The notes beneath the pieces were generated by a model. It made no database searches, was not told the DNA's origin, and saw nothing but the letters and a program-made list of their open reading frames with translations. Below, piece after piece: positions 1 to 8,128 of a stretch of 52,890 nucleotides of DNA. The first letter of the stretch is position 1; the number at the start of each line of letters is the position of its first letter. The translations under genes were made by a program, and so were the position numbers. Source of the stretch: Caulobacteraceae bacterium UBA5005 (GTDB lineage Bacteria > Pseudomonadota > Alphaproteobacteria > Caulobacterales > Caulobacteraceae). Location of the stretch: positions 1-52,890 of the forward strand of contig DGYN01000143.1 in assembly GCA_002398405.1 (NCBI GenBank). Direction: 5' to 3'.

Positions 1-357
1 GCTGGCTGCAAACCGACTCTTAAAGATAGGGCGACCCCGTATCTTATCGATGCCTTGTTGTTAGCTGCGTTCAAAAAGGCTCCGACGGTAGGTGCTGATG
101 ACGCTTTTTCACATAGCTTCGCTTATGATAGCCGGGTCCGTCTCCGGGCGCTGCAAGACCCAGTGAGCCACAACTTCCCCTATTCTTTTGACGATGTTAT
201 ACTGACCACCAAACCAATATTGAAACCAAATGGTTACAAGATATATCAGGCTCCCGGGACGATGTTGGGATCAGAGGGAACAAAGTTCGGAGTCTATGAG
301 ATCGGTGTGACTAAGGACGGAGTTATCAATCACCGCTTTTTTAGGCCGAATAAATGA
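1..357 (+). CDS. C-terminal end of a probable RHS/polymorphic toxin (5' truncated by window edge)
   Basis: The reading frame is open from base 1, so this is the tail of a larger gene starting outside the window; only about 118 residues are visible. The last 65 residues are a compact soluble domain with motifs FPYSFDD, NGYKIYQAPGTM and EIGVTKDGVINHRFFRP, and they end at TGA 355-357. The stop overlaps the ATG of a small downstream gene, the usual layout of a toxin tip followed by its immunity gene, and a second RHS core fragment lies immediately downstream. I infer that this is the variable toxin tip of an RHS protein. I do not recognise the enzymatic class. Base composition is about 50% GC, lower than the genomic background, as is usual for exchanged tips. 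Confidence 0.6.
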   Translation, partial: AGCKPTLKDRATPYLIDALLLAAFKKAPTVGADDAFSHSFAYDSRVRLRALQDPVSHNFPYSFDDVILTTKPILKPNGYKIYQAPGTMLGSEGTKFGVYEIGVTKDGVINHRFFRPNK

Positions 358-650
358 GCCCGCTTTTTCTGACCATCGATGGAATGCTTTCTGGGACGGG
401 CATTAGAGATGCTGCGAACGGCGGGTATCTCGAGCCCGGCGAGTTAGGAATATCAGAAGCCCTGCAACACCGAATTGGCCTATGGCTTTCAAGCTACGAA
501 GATGCTCATTTTCATGAGTACAAAGATTCAGAAAGAAATATAACGTTGGATCAAGAGGGCATCGCAATCTCTAAGATGATCAGAGATGAATTGCCAAATG
601 CAGATGTAACGTATTTTTCGAACGCCAGTATGCGAAAGATTGAGTTCTAG
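354..650 (+). CDS. Probable cognate immunity protein of the upstream RHS toxin tip
   Basis: A 98-residue acidic, soluble protein whose ATG overlaps the upstream stop codon (ATGA), so the two genes are translationally coupled. It has no signal peptide or membrane helix. Visible features are GMLSGTGIRDAANGGY near the N terminus, a conserved-looking LWLSSYEDAHFHEY segment, and ISKMIRDELPNADVTYFS near the end. Position, size, acidity and below-average GC all fit an immunity protein that neutralises the preceding toxin tip. The function is inferred from context; no catalytic motif is visible. Confidence 0.6.
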   Translation: MSPLFLTIDGMLSGTGIRDAANGGYLEPGELGISEALQHRIGLWLSSYEDAHFHEYKDSERNITLDQEGIAISKMIRDELPNADVTYFSNASMRKIEF

Positions 651-701
651 TTCTCACGGAAATTCGACGACTCGCTGCCTTTTTCACTAATACATAATCT
701 A

Positions 702-733
702 GGCGGGTCGGCCTAACCGGCCCGCCGTTTCTG
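702..733 (+). terminator. Rho-independent-type hairpin after the toxin/immunity pair
   Basis: Arms GGCGGGTCGG (702-711) and CCGGCCCGCC (717-726) form a 10-bp stem with one G-U pair and a 5-nt loop, followed by GTTTCT. It closes the first toxin/immunity cassette and lies directly before the displaced RHS core. It resembles the hairpin at 2990-3017. Confidence 0.6.
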
Positions 734-764
734 CGTCTCACCCCTGGCCGGCCGCCGCACGCGG

Positions 765-2420
765 ATGACCTGGCCGGACAGCCACTATGTCGACTACGAC
801 TGGAATGTCGCCGATGAGCCGGTCGCCATCCGTGAGAACGGGGCGACGTCGGGGATCGGGGTGCTGGCGACCTATGCCTATGACAACCTCGGGCGCCGTT
901 CTTCGGTGACCTACGGCAACGGCGTGGTCTCAAGCTACAGCTTCGACGATGCGTCTCGCCTTTCGTCCCTCGCGCAGGATCTTTCGGGGTCGAGCCAGGA
1001 TTATTCGGTGAGTTTCAGCCGCAACCATGCGGGTCAGGTGCTGAGCCGTACGACGAGCAATGAGCTCTTCGACCTTTATCCCAACCGGCAGGAGAACCCG
1101 ACCGAAGCCTATACCAACAACTATCAGAACCAGCTGACCAACCTGGACGCGGCCGGCTTTACCTATGACGCCCGCGGCAATCTCACCGCCCAGTCGCCGG
1201 GGTCCTATGCCGGCAAGGCGTTCGGCTACGACCCGCTGAACCAGCTGGTCAGCGCCAACGGCGCGACGCTCAGCTATGACGCGCTCGGCCGCCTGGCCAA
1301 GACCGTGGGGTCGGCGACGACGCGGTTCCTCTACGACGGTGAGGATATGATCGCCGAGCTCCCCTCCTCCGGGACGACGGTGTCACGCCGTTATGTCCAT
1401 GGCCCGGGAACGGATGAACCCATCGTGTGGTACGAGGGCTCGGGGACCAGCGACCGGCGGTTCCTGGTGGCGGACGCCCTGGGGTCGGTGATCGCGGTGA
1501 CCAATGGGTCGGGCGTGGCGACAACGGTCAACGCCTATGACGAGTACGGAGCGCCCGACGCGGCCAACACCGGCCGGTTCCAGTATACCGGCCAGATGTG
1601 GATCCCCGAGGCCGGGGTCTATCACTACAAGGCGCGAGCCTATGATCCGTCGCTGGGGCGGTTCCTGCAGACGGACCCGATTGGGTACGAAGGTGGGATG
1701 AATCTCTACGCCTATGTGGGCGGGGATCCCGTCAATCTCAGCGATCCGAGCGGGTTGGAATATGATCCATGTTCGATGGTCGGGGAGGCTCCTAGCATCA
1801 CCGACGAAAACACCGGTGAGACGACGGTTCAGGAAATTTGCTCCACTGGCACCAGGCCAAGGCCGAGGCCGAACCTTACCGGCGGCGTCGGGTGCTATAT
1901 GTGCGGGGGTGGGGCCCCTGGAGGAGCACCCCTGGGGCAGAGTCGGACTGCGGTGGCGCCACGGCCATCTCCAAGCAATACTGCGCCAGAAGCGGTTAAA
2001 ACTGAGGAGAAACACAACTGTACAACAGAGGTAGCAAGTTTGAATAAACTTCTTACTACAGAGCACACCAGTGCACAATTTCAAGCCAATGGCGGAATGA
2101 TTATTCTAAATAGAGGTGCAGGTTCGCGAGTGAGCATGAGCCTGTCCTCACCCTTAGGGACAATAGCCAACGGGACGGGCGCCATATCGGGAACGCCCAT
2201 CAGCCGCCGACTGGGCACGATCGCTGTTAGCGATATTAAGCTGACAGGCGCGGGGCTTGGTTCGGTTGTGAGCGCGCCTACTCGCATTGTAATATTTGTT
2301 GGAGAAAACTCCGACTTGCGCTTCAATCTGGACAGGGACCTTCGTATTAAGGCGAGCGCTCTAAACGTGGTCACGTTTGACGTAAGCAAAACCATCGGAC
2401 AGTTCACGGCGGACTGCTAG
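765..2420 (+). CDS. Displaced RHS core fragment with a second variable C-terminal tip
   Basis: The frame is open from 717, but RHS-like sequence starts only near 744, and there is no signal peptide, N-terminal region or convincing ribosome site. This therefore looks like a 5'-truncated core cassette rather than a complete gene. Residues 1-330 (from ATG 765) contain YD-type RHS repeats (TYDARGNLTAQ, GYDPLNQLVSA, SYDALGRLAKT) and the hallmark end of the core, from KARAYDPSLGRFLQTDPIGY to NLSDPSG around residues 289-330. Residues 331-551 are a non-homologous tip: a Pro/Gly/Arg-rich linker with CYMCGGGAPGG, then a roughly 130-residue beta-rich domain that I do not recognise. GC drops in the tip. 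Such orphan tips can recombine onto the full-length RHS gene through the shared core. Expression as it stands is doubtful. Confidence 0.75.
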   Translation: MTWPDSHYVDYDWNVADEPVAIRENGATSGIGVLATYAYDNLGRRSSVTYGNGVVSSYSFDDASRLSSLAQDLSGSSQDYSVSFSRNHAGQVLSRTTSNELFDLYPNRQENPTEAYTNNYQNQLTNLDAAGFTYDARGNLTAQSPGSYAGKAFGYDPLNQLVSANGATLSYDALGRLAKTVGSATTRFLYDGEDMIAELPSSGTTVSRRYVHGPGTDEPIVWYEGSGTSDRRFLVADALGSVIAVTNGSGVATTVNAYDEYGAPDAANTGRFQYTGQMWIPEAGVYHYKARAYDPSLGRFLQTDPIGYEGGMNLYAYVGGDPVNLSDPSGLEYDPCSMVGEAPSITDENTGETTVQEICSTGTRPRPRPNLTGGVGCYMCGGGAPGGAPLGQSRTAVAPRPSPSNTAPEAVKTEEKHNCTTEVASLNKLLTTEHTSAQFQANGGMIILNRGAGSRVSMSLSSPLGTIANGTGAISGTPISRRLGTIAVSDIKLTGAGLGSVVSAPTRIVIFVGENSDLRFNLDRDLRIKASALNVVTFDVSKTIGQFTADC

Positions 2421-2430
2421 GATAAAGGAA

Positions 2431-2928
2431 ATGAAAAAATACTTCATAGAAAAGCCTACAGAGGCATATCTATTGTTTGCCTTCGGAATAATTATGGTTT
2501 CTTATCCGATTTTTACAACTATGCAGTATATCGTTAGATATTTTCCAGAATTACATTTTGGAGGGCTTTATTTGTTGATTTTCGTGTCTTCAATTGGCTC
2601 ATTTATTTTTTCCTCAGTCTTCGCGATTTATATTGGCAAAAGCGGGAGGATGACAGCAGATAGGTCTAGTAGATATTTATCTAGATTTATTGCCTGTAGT
2701 TTGGTTCTCTCATCTATATTTATGATGTACCTGGGATTTGGAGCCATTAACTGGAATTATATTTTTGATATATCTGAATCTGGCAACCTAAGCAAAGTGC
2801 CTTCTTTTCTTTATATTCTTCTGATGTCAACCATTGGGTCGGGAGCGCTCGGATACTCTTTGTGGTGGCGAAGAATTCCAGGGAATGGGTCCGAGATCGC
2901 GCAATGGCGGTCCAGGTTTCATTCGTGA
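2431..2928 (+). CDS. Four-helix membrane protein, candidate immunity protein for the second RHS tip
   Basis: A 165-residue protein starting 10 bp after the RHS fragment, with AAAGGAA directly before the ATG. Four hydrophobic stretches are visible (about residues 12-35, 42-67, 86-104 and 122-143), separated by short polar loops. GC is near 40%, far below its neighbours, until about base 2870 where the composition returns to normal; the last 15 residues may be a junction artefact. Its place behind an RHS tip suggests a membrane immunity protein against a membrane- or periplasm-acting toxin. This is inferred from position only. Confidence 0.55.
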   Translation: MKKYFIEKPTEAYLLFAFGIIMVSYPIFTTMQYIVRYFPELHFGGLYLLIFVSSIGSFIFSSVFAIYIGKSGRMTADRSSRYLSRFIACSLVLSSIFMMYLGFGAINWNYIFDISESGNLSKVPSFLYILLMSTIGSGALGYSLWWRRIPGNGSEIAQWRSRFHS

Positions 2929-2989
2929 ATTCCGCCTGAAACCGACGCTGAATTCGGTGGCGCGAAACCTAAACACCTAACCTAGCAGC

Positions 2990-3017
2990 GGGTCGGCTTC
3001 CCAAAGCCGGCCCTTTT
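2990..3017 (+). terminator. Rho-independent terminator after the second RHS cassette
   Basis: GGGTCGGCTT (2990-2999) pairs with AAGCCGGCCC (3004-3013) around a 4-nt loop and is followed by TTTT (3014-3017). It is a strong canonical terminator and shares the core CGGGTCGGC with the hairpin at 702-733. Confidence 0.75.
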
Positions 3018-3050
3018 CCCAGGTTTCATACCTAACCAGCTAACACTTTA

Positions 3051-3089
3051 GATCCGTCGGAATCCGTCGACAGGAATCCGTCGACACGA
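3051..3089. repeat. Tandem ATCCGTCG repeats upstream of the RAYT
   Basis: GATCCGTCG (3051-3059) is followed by two 14-bp units, GAATCCGTCGACAG (3060-3073) and GAATCCGTCGACAC (3074-3087), which differ at one base. The second unit is matched in inverted orientation downstream of the transposase at 3857-3872 (14 of 16 bases). This is the usual arrangement of REP-type sequences around a RAYT gene. Confidence 0.6.
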
Positions 3090-3130
3090 TACATATTCAC
3101 CTTTTGTTCCGGTGCTGCTAAACTGGCGAA

Positions 3131-3841
3131 ATGCCCCGCCTCGCCCGTGTCGTCGTCCCCGGCCTGCCCCACCATGTGACGCAGCGCGGCAACCGGCGTG
3201 AGCCGATCTTCTTCGAGGACGGTGACCAGGGGATCTACCTTGATCTCCTGGCTGAACAGCTAGGCAAAGCCCGCGTTGAGGCGTGGGCCTACTGTCTGAT
3301 GCCCAACCACGTCCACTTGGTGCTGGTCCCCTCAGACGAGACCGGACTGTCGCGGGCGGTAGGGGAGACGCACCGGCGGTACACGAACTTCATCAATGGG
3401 CGGGGCCGCTGGACTGGCCATCTTTTCCAGCGACGGTTCGGCTCGGTGGTCATGGACGAGGCGCACCTGATGGCCGCGGCGTTGTACGTCAGTCTCAATC
3501 CGGTGCGCGCGAGACTGACCGCCCGTGCGGCGGAGTGGGCGTGGTCGAGCACCCGCGCGCACCTGGCGGGCGAGGGCGATGGGGTTGTCACGGTGGCGCC
3601 CGTTCTGGAGCGGATGCCGGATTTCGCCGAGCGGCTCGCGGAGGCGGAGACGGATGCGTCGGGGTTGCAGCGGGCGTTCTCGGCGCTACGGTCGTCGGAA
3701 GGGACGGGTCGGCCGGTAGGCAATGCCGACTTCGTGGCAGGGCTGGAACGGTTGCTCGGACGTCCGGTGGCGCGTCGCGCGCCGGGGCGTAAGGCCAGGC
3801 TCCTGGAGGCGGGAGAATTGGAGCAGCGATTACTGCTCTAA
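3131..3841 (+). CDS. REP-associated tyrosine transposase (RAYT, IS200-like Y1 family)
   Basis: A 236-residue Y1 (HUH) single-strand DNA transposase. MPRLARVVVPGLPHHVTQRG at the N terminus is the family signature. The HUH motif is MPNHVHLVL (about residues 57-65), and the candidate catalytic tyrosine lies in ALYVSLNPVRARL (about residues 117-129). RAYTs are domesticated relatives of IS200/IS605 transposases that process short palindromic REP sequences and usually exist as single immobile copies. Matching repeats sit on both sides of this gene (3051-3089, 3857-3897) and a related inverted pair lies at 4432-4496. The gene appears intact and has normal high GC. Confidence 0.9.
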   Translation: MPRLARVVVPGLPHHVTQRGNRREPIFFEDGDQGIYLDLLAEQLGKARVEAWAYCLMPNHVHLVLVPSDETGLSRAVGETHRRYTNFINGRGRWTGHLFQRRFGSVVMDEAHLMAAALYVSLNPVRARLTARAAEWAWSSTRAHLAGEGDGVVTVAPVLERMPDFAERLAEAETDASGLQRAFSALRSSEGTGRPVGNADFVAGLERLLGRPVARRAPGRKARLLEAGELEQRLLL

Positions 3842-3856
3842 TTAGGCAAATAGGTA

Positions 3857-3897
3857 TGGTGTCGACGTATTCTGTATTCTCGGAGGTATTCTCGGAG
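3857..3897. repeat. REP-like motif and perfect 12-bp tandem repeat downstream of the RAYT
   Basis: TGGTGTCGACGTATTC (3857-3872) is the near-perfect inverted counterpart of 3074-3089. It runs straight into two identical 12-bp units, GTATTCTCGGAG (3874-3885 and 3886-3897). These probably mark the right flank of the RAYT locus. Confidence 0.6.
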
Positions 3898-3990
3898 CAC
3901 ACCACCTTTTGAAGCAAACGTCGCCTTGCTGACAGTCCAAGAGGTAGTGTGGGTCCCTACTTCCCCAGGACTGATCCAAAAGAGGTGAAT

Positions 3991-4356
3991 ATGACGTTTT
4001 TTCCCTTTTCCAGTCGACAAAAGCGCCTCGCTGAAAGTCGACCGCGCTTGGGGTCGGAAAAGTTTGTAGCCCTCATGGTAACTGAAGGGGTCAGGAAAGA
4101 AATCGCGCAATATATTTGGGCGTGGTTAGAGGACTGGGGGTATGTTTCTGAATATACCCCCTATCCTGACGATGACCTTGGAAAACTTCACGGCATCGCT
4201 GAGGAAGAACTGGAGATTGATCTTATACTTGAGGGACTTAAAGCGTTCCACGCCCCTATACCAGATCAATATACGATTTCTACGTTTGGTGCAGTGGACA
4301 CTCCGCTTCGTGTGGGAAAACTAATAGAATTGTGTCTTAGTAAGAATCCGCGATAG
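3991..4356 (+). CDS. Small acidic protein of unknown function in the accessory island
   Basis: A 121-residue protein. The start is placed at ATG 3991 because AGAGGTG (3982-3988) precedes it with little spacing; a frame upstream to 3949 has no such site. GC is about 47%, below background, suggesting acquisition with the RHS/RAYT island. Visible features are an aromatic segment (QYIWAWLEDWGYVSEYTPYP), an acidic AEEELEIDLILEGLKAF helix and a C-terminal DTPLRVGKLIELCLSK helix. It has no signal peptide or membrane helix. I do not recognise the family; an orphan immunity protein is one possibility given the location. Confidence 0.55.
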   Translation: MTFFPFSSRQKRLAESRPRLGSEKFVALMVTEGVRKEIAQYIWAWLEDWGYVSEYTPYPDDDLGKLHGIAEEELEIDLILEGLKAFHAPIPDQYTISTFGAVDTPLRVGKLIELCLSKNPR

Positions 4357-4431
4357 CCAATCAGTAATCGACTGTTCCGGGAATACGAAGTCTGTGAGAG
4401 TTCAGGTGGAGTTCAGGAGACTGGAGCTCCG

Positions 4432-4496
4432 GGGGACACCATACCACTTCTGCCCCCGTCCCGCGCCCAAGCTCGACTGGATTTGGTATGGCGCCC
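4432..4496. repeat. Inverted REP-like pair (possible REPIN)
   Basis: GGGGACACCATACC (4432-4445) and GGTATGGCGCCCC (4484-4496) form an imperfect inverted repeat separated by about 38 bases. The motif GGTATGGTGTC also occurs at 3853-3863 beside the RAYT, linking this pair to that transposase. It lies 14 bases past the stop of the minus-strand permease gene. Confidence 0.5.
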
Positions 4497-4509
4497 CTTG
4501 GGCCAACCG

Positions 4510-5871
4510 CTAGGGCTTGGCCGGCGCGTCTTCTTCATCGTCCCAGTAGGCCTCAATCGCCTGGGCCCTGCCTTTGCCGGTCAGCAGATAGAGCACCAGG
4601 ATGCCGGCGATCAGGCCGCCCGCTATGGCGGGGGCGCGCCAGTCTCCGCCCGCGACCCTGGCCGCCATCATCGACGCGCAGATCAGGATGGCGAGCACAG
4701 GGATGGCGATGGGGGCGTTGAACCGGCCGGGGAGGTTTCCCTCGCGCAGCTTAAGGACGATGAGCGCCCCGTTCACCAGGATGAAGACGAAGAGCAGCAG
4801 CAGGACCGTGGAGGCGGCCAGCTGGGAAATATCCCCGGCGAACTGCAGGAGAATGACGATCGCCAGCAAGACCAGGATGGCGATGTGCGGGGTCTTGCGC
4901 CCGCCGTGCACCTTGCCGAGCGCACTGGGCAAGAGCCCTTGCCTGGCCATGCCGTAGAGCAGGCGCGAGCCCATGACGTAGTTGACGAGCGCTGTGTTGG
5001 CGACGGCGAAGATGGTGATGAAGGTGAAGCCCACGGCCGGGAACCAGGGAGCCGCCCTCTCGATGACCAGCTTCAGGGGGCCGGGCGCCTCCTTCAGCTC
5101 CTGCCAGGGTACGACGGAAACGGCCGTGATCGAGACCGCCATATAGATCAGGGAGACGATGATCATCGCGCCGATGAGGGCGATGGGCATGTTGCGGTGG
5201 GGGTCCTTCACCTCTTCGGCGACGTTGAGCATGTCCTCGAAGCCGATGAAGGAAAAGAAGGTCAGGACCGCGCCCTGGAGGATGAGGCCCGCGGTCACGG
5301 CCGAGAGGCCGCCGCCGGCGGCGGACGGCAGCTGCAGCAGGTTCTGTCCGCCCCAGTAGGGCGCCCCGGCGACGATCACGAGCAGCAGGCCCGCCGCCTC
5401 GACGAGGGTGCAGACGGCGTTGGCGACCAGGGACTCGGTAATGCCGCGGTAGACAATGCCGGCGACGATCAGCAGGAAGCCCACCGCCAGCAGGCTGACC
5501 GGCAGGGTGAGGCCGAAGAGATCATTGATGTTGGCGGCCACCACCTTGGACTGGGTGGCGATCGACGACAGGCCAGAGGCGACCACGGTGAGCCCGACCA
5601 GAAAGGAGAGCCAAGGCCTTTTATAGGCGCGCTGGGCCGTATAGGCGGCCCCGCCGGCCCTGGGATAGCGCGAGGCGATGGAGGCGTAGCTGATCCCGGT
5701 GAGGAGCGCGCCCAGCATGGCGACGCCGAAGGCCATCCAGATCGCCGAGCCCATGACGCCCGCCGCCTGGCCGACCAGGCCATAGATCCCGGCCCCGAGC
5801 ATGGAGCCGACGCCGTAGAGCATGAGCTGGACCGGCCCGACGGTGCGTTTGAGTTGGTGCTGATGGACCAT
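4510..5871 (-). CDS. APC-superfamily amino-acid permease
   Basis: A 453-residue inner-membrane transporter with about 12 predicted membrane helices. The N-terminal helix 1 motif GVGSMLGAGIYGLVGQAAG is the substrate-binding GAGI(Y/F) break typical of amino acid-polyamine-organocation carriers. Further family features are RYPRAGGAAYTAQRAY after helix 2, FFSFIGFEDMLNVAEEVKDP in the helix 6 region, and SRLLYGMARQGLLP. A short acidic C-terminal tail (YWDDEEDAPAKP) follows. It is transcribed alone and convergent with the accessory island. The substrate cannot be told from sequence; cationic or neutral amino acids are plausible. Confidence 0.9.
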   Translation of the reverse strand: MVHQHQLKRTVGPVQLMLYGVGSMLGAGIYGLVGQAAGVMGSAIWMAFGVAMLGALLTGISYASIASRYPRAGGAAYTAQRAYKRPWLSFLVGLTVVASGLSSIATQSKVVAANINDLFGLTLPVSLLAVGFLLIVAGIVYRGITESLVANAVCTLVEAAGLLLVIVAGAPYWGGQNLLQLPSAAGGGLSAVTAGLILQGAVLTFFSFIGFEDMLNVAEEVKDPHRNMPIALIGAMIIVSLIYMAVSITAVSVVPWQELKEAPGPLKLVIERAAPWFPAVGFTFITIFAVANTALVNYVMGSRLLYGMARQGLLPSALGKVHGGRKTPHIAILVLLAIVILLQFAGDISQLAASTVLLLLFVFILVNGALIVLKLREGNLPGRFNAPIAIPVLAILICASMMAARVAGGDWRAPAIAGGLIAGILVLYLLTGKGRAQAIEAYWDDEEDAPAKP

Positions 5872-6106
5872 ACGGTTTTACGCCTGCTTCCGGAACGGAA
5901 TGAGCCGCGCCCGGAGCCGGTTCCGCCGGCCGCTGCATCCAGGAAAGCGGGCCGGCGCCTCTTCAACCGGAGGACGGCCATGAGAAGACCGCAATGGCGG
6001 GTTTCTTAATCCGGGAAGCTTGGCCGTAACCGCATTTGTGGTTGCATCTCGAGCGCCCCAGGACTACGCCTGTAGGCCTGGTTGATTTGTGTAAACTTGG
6101 GTGGGG

Positions 6107-8128
6107 ATGACGACGTTGAAGCTAGCCGCCTGCGCCGCCGCCCTGATCCTGTGGGCCGGTCCCGCCCTGGCCCAGGACACGGGGGCCCAGGCCTCCACCG
6201 TCACTCCCTACCCTCCGGCATTTTTCACCGAGTTTCGGCCCAATACGGCGATGGACATGATCGGCCGGCTGCCGGGCTTTTCCTTCGACGGGGGCTCGTT
6301 TGAGCGGGGCTTCGCGGGCACGGCGGGCAACGTCCTGATCGACGGGGAGCGGCCGCCGTCCCGCAGCGATGGTCTTAGCCAGGTCCTGTCGCGCATCCCC
6401 GCCTCGTCCGTGGCCCGGATCGATCTGATCCGCGGCGGGGCGCCCGGAATCGACATGCAGGGCAAGACGACCATCGCCAACATCATCCGCAAGCCGGAGG
6501 CGGGGCTGACGGGATCGGCCTTTGGCCGTCTGGACATCGATGACGAGCACGGCTTCGAAAAGGACATCGAGCTGCAGGCCCGCCGCGAGAAGGACGGGCG
6601 GCGGATGGAAGCGTCCCTGGCGGTCGGCAGCTATCTCGACGAGCCGCACCCGACCCGTATCCGGCAGCGGCCCGACGGGACCATCATCGAGAGGGGCGAG
6701 AGCGAAGCAAGTTATCCCTTTAAACGCGCTCAAGCCTCAGGCTCGTACGAGAGCGCTCTGGCCGGCGGACGCCTGCGCCTCAACAGCCAACTCGGCTATG
6801 AGACCGGCAGCGACTACACCCGCGAGACCCTGGTGATCCCAGGCGGCGAAATCCTGTCCCGGGGTGGCTTTCGCCGGATCTTCGGCGAAGGCGGCCTGCG
6901 GTTCACCCGCAATATTGTCCGGGGCTACGACGTGGAGCTGGTCGGATTCCATTCGCAGAGTGAGCGCCAATCCCGGGGTGGATCGGACTTCCCCGCCTTC
7001 AGCACCGCCAACCTCAATGACGACCGCAGCGGCGAATCAATCGGCTCGGCGACCCTGCATTCGCCGGCGTACGGAAAATGGAAGTTCGATGTGGGCACCG
7101 AAGCGGCCTTCAACTGGGCAGAGGGACTCTCCTTCCGCACCGTCAATGGGAACACCCTCGACATCAACGGCGACCGAAGCCATGTCGAGGAGCTGCGCTT
7201 CGACAGCAAGGCGGTCGCGACCTGGCGGCCCTCCCCCGCTTTCAACCTGGAGGCCGGGCTCCGTTACGAGCGATCGACCATCACCGCCGGACCGGTGGAG
7301 AAGACGCTTGGCTATCTGAAGCCACGGGTGAACCTGTCGTGGACACCCAAGACCGGCAACCAGTTCGGCCTGCGGGTTGAGCGGACGGTCGATCAGCTGA
7401 ATTTCGACGCCTTCCGGTCATCGATCGCCTTCAATTCCGTGTTCGGGGACTCGATCGTCGGGGTGGGCAACAACGAGCTGGCGCCCGCGCACCAGTGGAT
7501 CACCGAGGCGCGGTACGAGCGCCGCTGGGCGCGGGAGGGGGTCTTCTCGCTGAGGGTCACCAACCGGCAGATCGACGACTACGTCAGCCGCAAGGTCCTG
7601 CCGGGAAGCACCGTCGAATACACGACCAACATCGGCGAGGCGGAGGGCACGGTCTATGCGGTGAGCCTTGGTCTTCCGCTCGACAGGTTCGGCATCAAGG
7701 GCGGCCTTCTCAAGACCGACTTGAACTTCCGCGAGTCCAACCTGATGGACCCGGTGGACACGAGCCTGTTCCGCGAGATCAGCGGCGAAGCGCCCTATGA
7801 CTGGCAACTGACCCTGACGCAGAACATCCAGAGCCTGAACCTGACCTGGGGCTTTTTCGCCAACGGCGCCGACGTTTGGCGCAACTACTCGCCCCGCTCG
7901 ATCGCCACGGTCCAGAACGCCACCCGCGTGCGCTTCGACGTCGTCTGGCGGCCCCGCCCGGACCTGACGGTGACCGGCGGCATCCGCAACATCAACAAGG
8001 GCGCGAATAACGACCACCTGGTGTTCTACGATGCGCCCCGCGACCGGGGCGCCCCGCTCTATACCCAGGACAGCGACTACACGGGTTTTCGTTCGGTGTT
8101 CGTCAGCGTGCGCAAGGAGTTTAATTAG
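6107..8128 (+). CDS. TonB-dependent outer-membrane receptor (first of a tandem pair)
   Basis: About 673 residues. ATG 6107 is preceded by GGGTGGGG; a GTG at 6101 would add two residues and cannot be excluded. It opens with a Sec signal peptide (MTTLKLAACAAALILW... ending PALAQ). A plug domain follows with RLPGFSFDGG, GNVLIDGERPPSR and RIDLIRGGAPGIDMQGK, the usual signature of a TonB receptor plug, then a beta-barrel ending in VSVRKEFN. It should import a scarce ligand across the outer membrane using ExbBD-TonB energy. The next gene is a close paralogue with the same plug motifs. No iron box is evident upstream, so the ligand is unknown. Confidence 0.88.
   Translation: MTTLKLAACAAALILWAGPALAQDTGAQASTVTPYPPAFFTEFRPNTAMDMIGRLPGFSFDGGSFERGFAGTAGNVLIDGERPPSRSDGLSQVLSRIPASSVARIDLIRGGAPGIDMQGKTTIANIIRKPEAGLTGSAFGRLDIDDEHGFEKDIELQARREKDGRRMEASLAVGSYLDEPHPTRIRQRPDGTIIERGESEASYPFKRAQASGSYESALAGGRLRLNSQLGYETGSDYTRETLVIPGGEILSRGGFRRIFGEGGLRFTRNIVRGYDVELVGFHSQSERQSRGGSDFPAFSTANLNDDRSGESIGSATLHSPAYGKWKFDVGTEAAFNWAEGLSFRTVNGNTLDINGDRSHVEELRFDSKAVATWRPSPAFNLEAGLRYERSTITAGPVEKTLGYLKPRVNLSWTPKTGNQFGLRVERTVDQLNFDAFRSSIAFNSVFGDSIVGVGNNELAPAHQWITEARYERRWAREGVFSLRVTNRQIDDYVSRKVLPGSTVEYTTNIGEAEGTVYAVSLGLPLDRFGIKGGLLKTDLNFRESNLMDPVDTSLFREISGEAPYDWQLTLTQNIQSLNLTWGFFANGADVWRNYSPRSIATVQNATRVRFDVVWRPRPDLTVTGGIRNINKGANNDHLVFYDAPRDRGAPLYTQDSDYTGFRSVFVSVRKEFN

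Noticed and set aside
3283..3792. Frames overlapping the RAYT in other registers
   Set aside because: No ribosome sites or motifs; HUH motifs lie only in the 3131-3841 frame.
4483..6009. 508-codon open frame antisense to the APC permease
   Set aside because: Composition is Gly/Asp/Gln-rich low-complexity typical of antisense frames; the permease on the minus strand is unambiguous.
5990..6106. AACCGCA-TT-TGTGGTT hairpin before the first receptor as an operator
   Set aside because: The 2-base loop and one mismatch make it weak, and nothing similar precedes the paralogous receptor.
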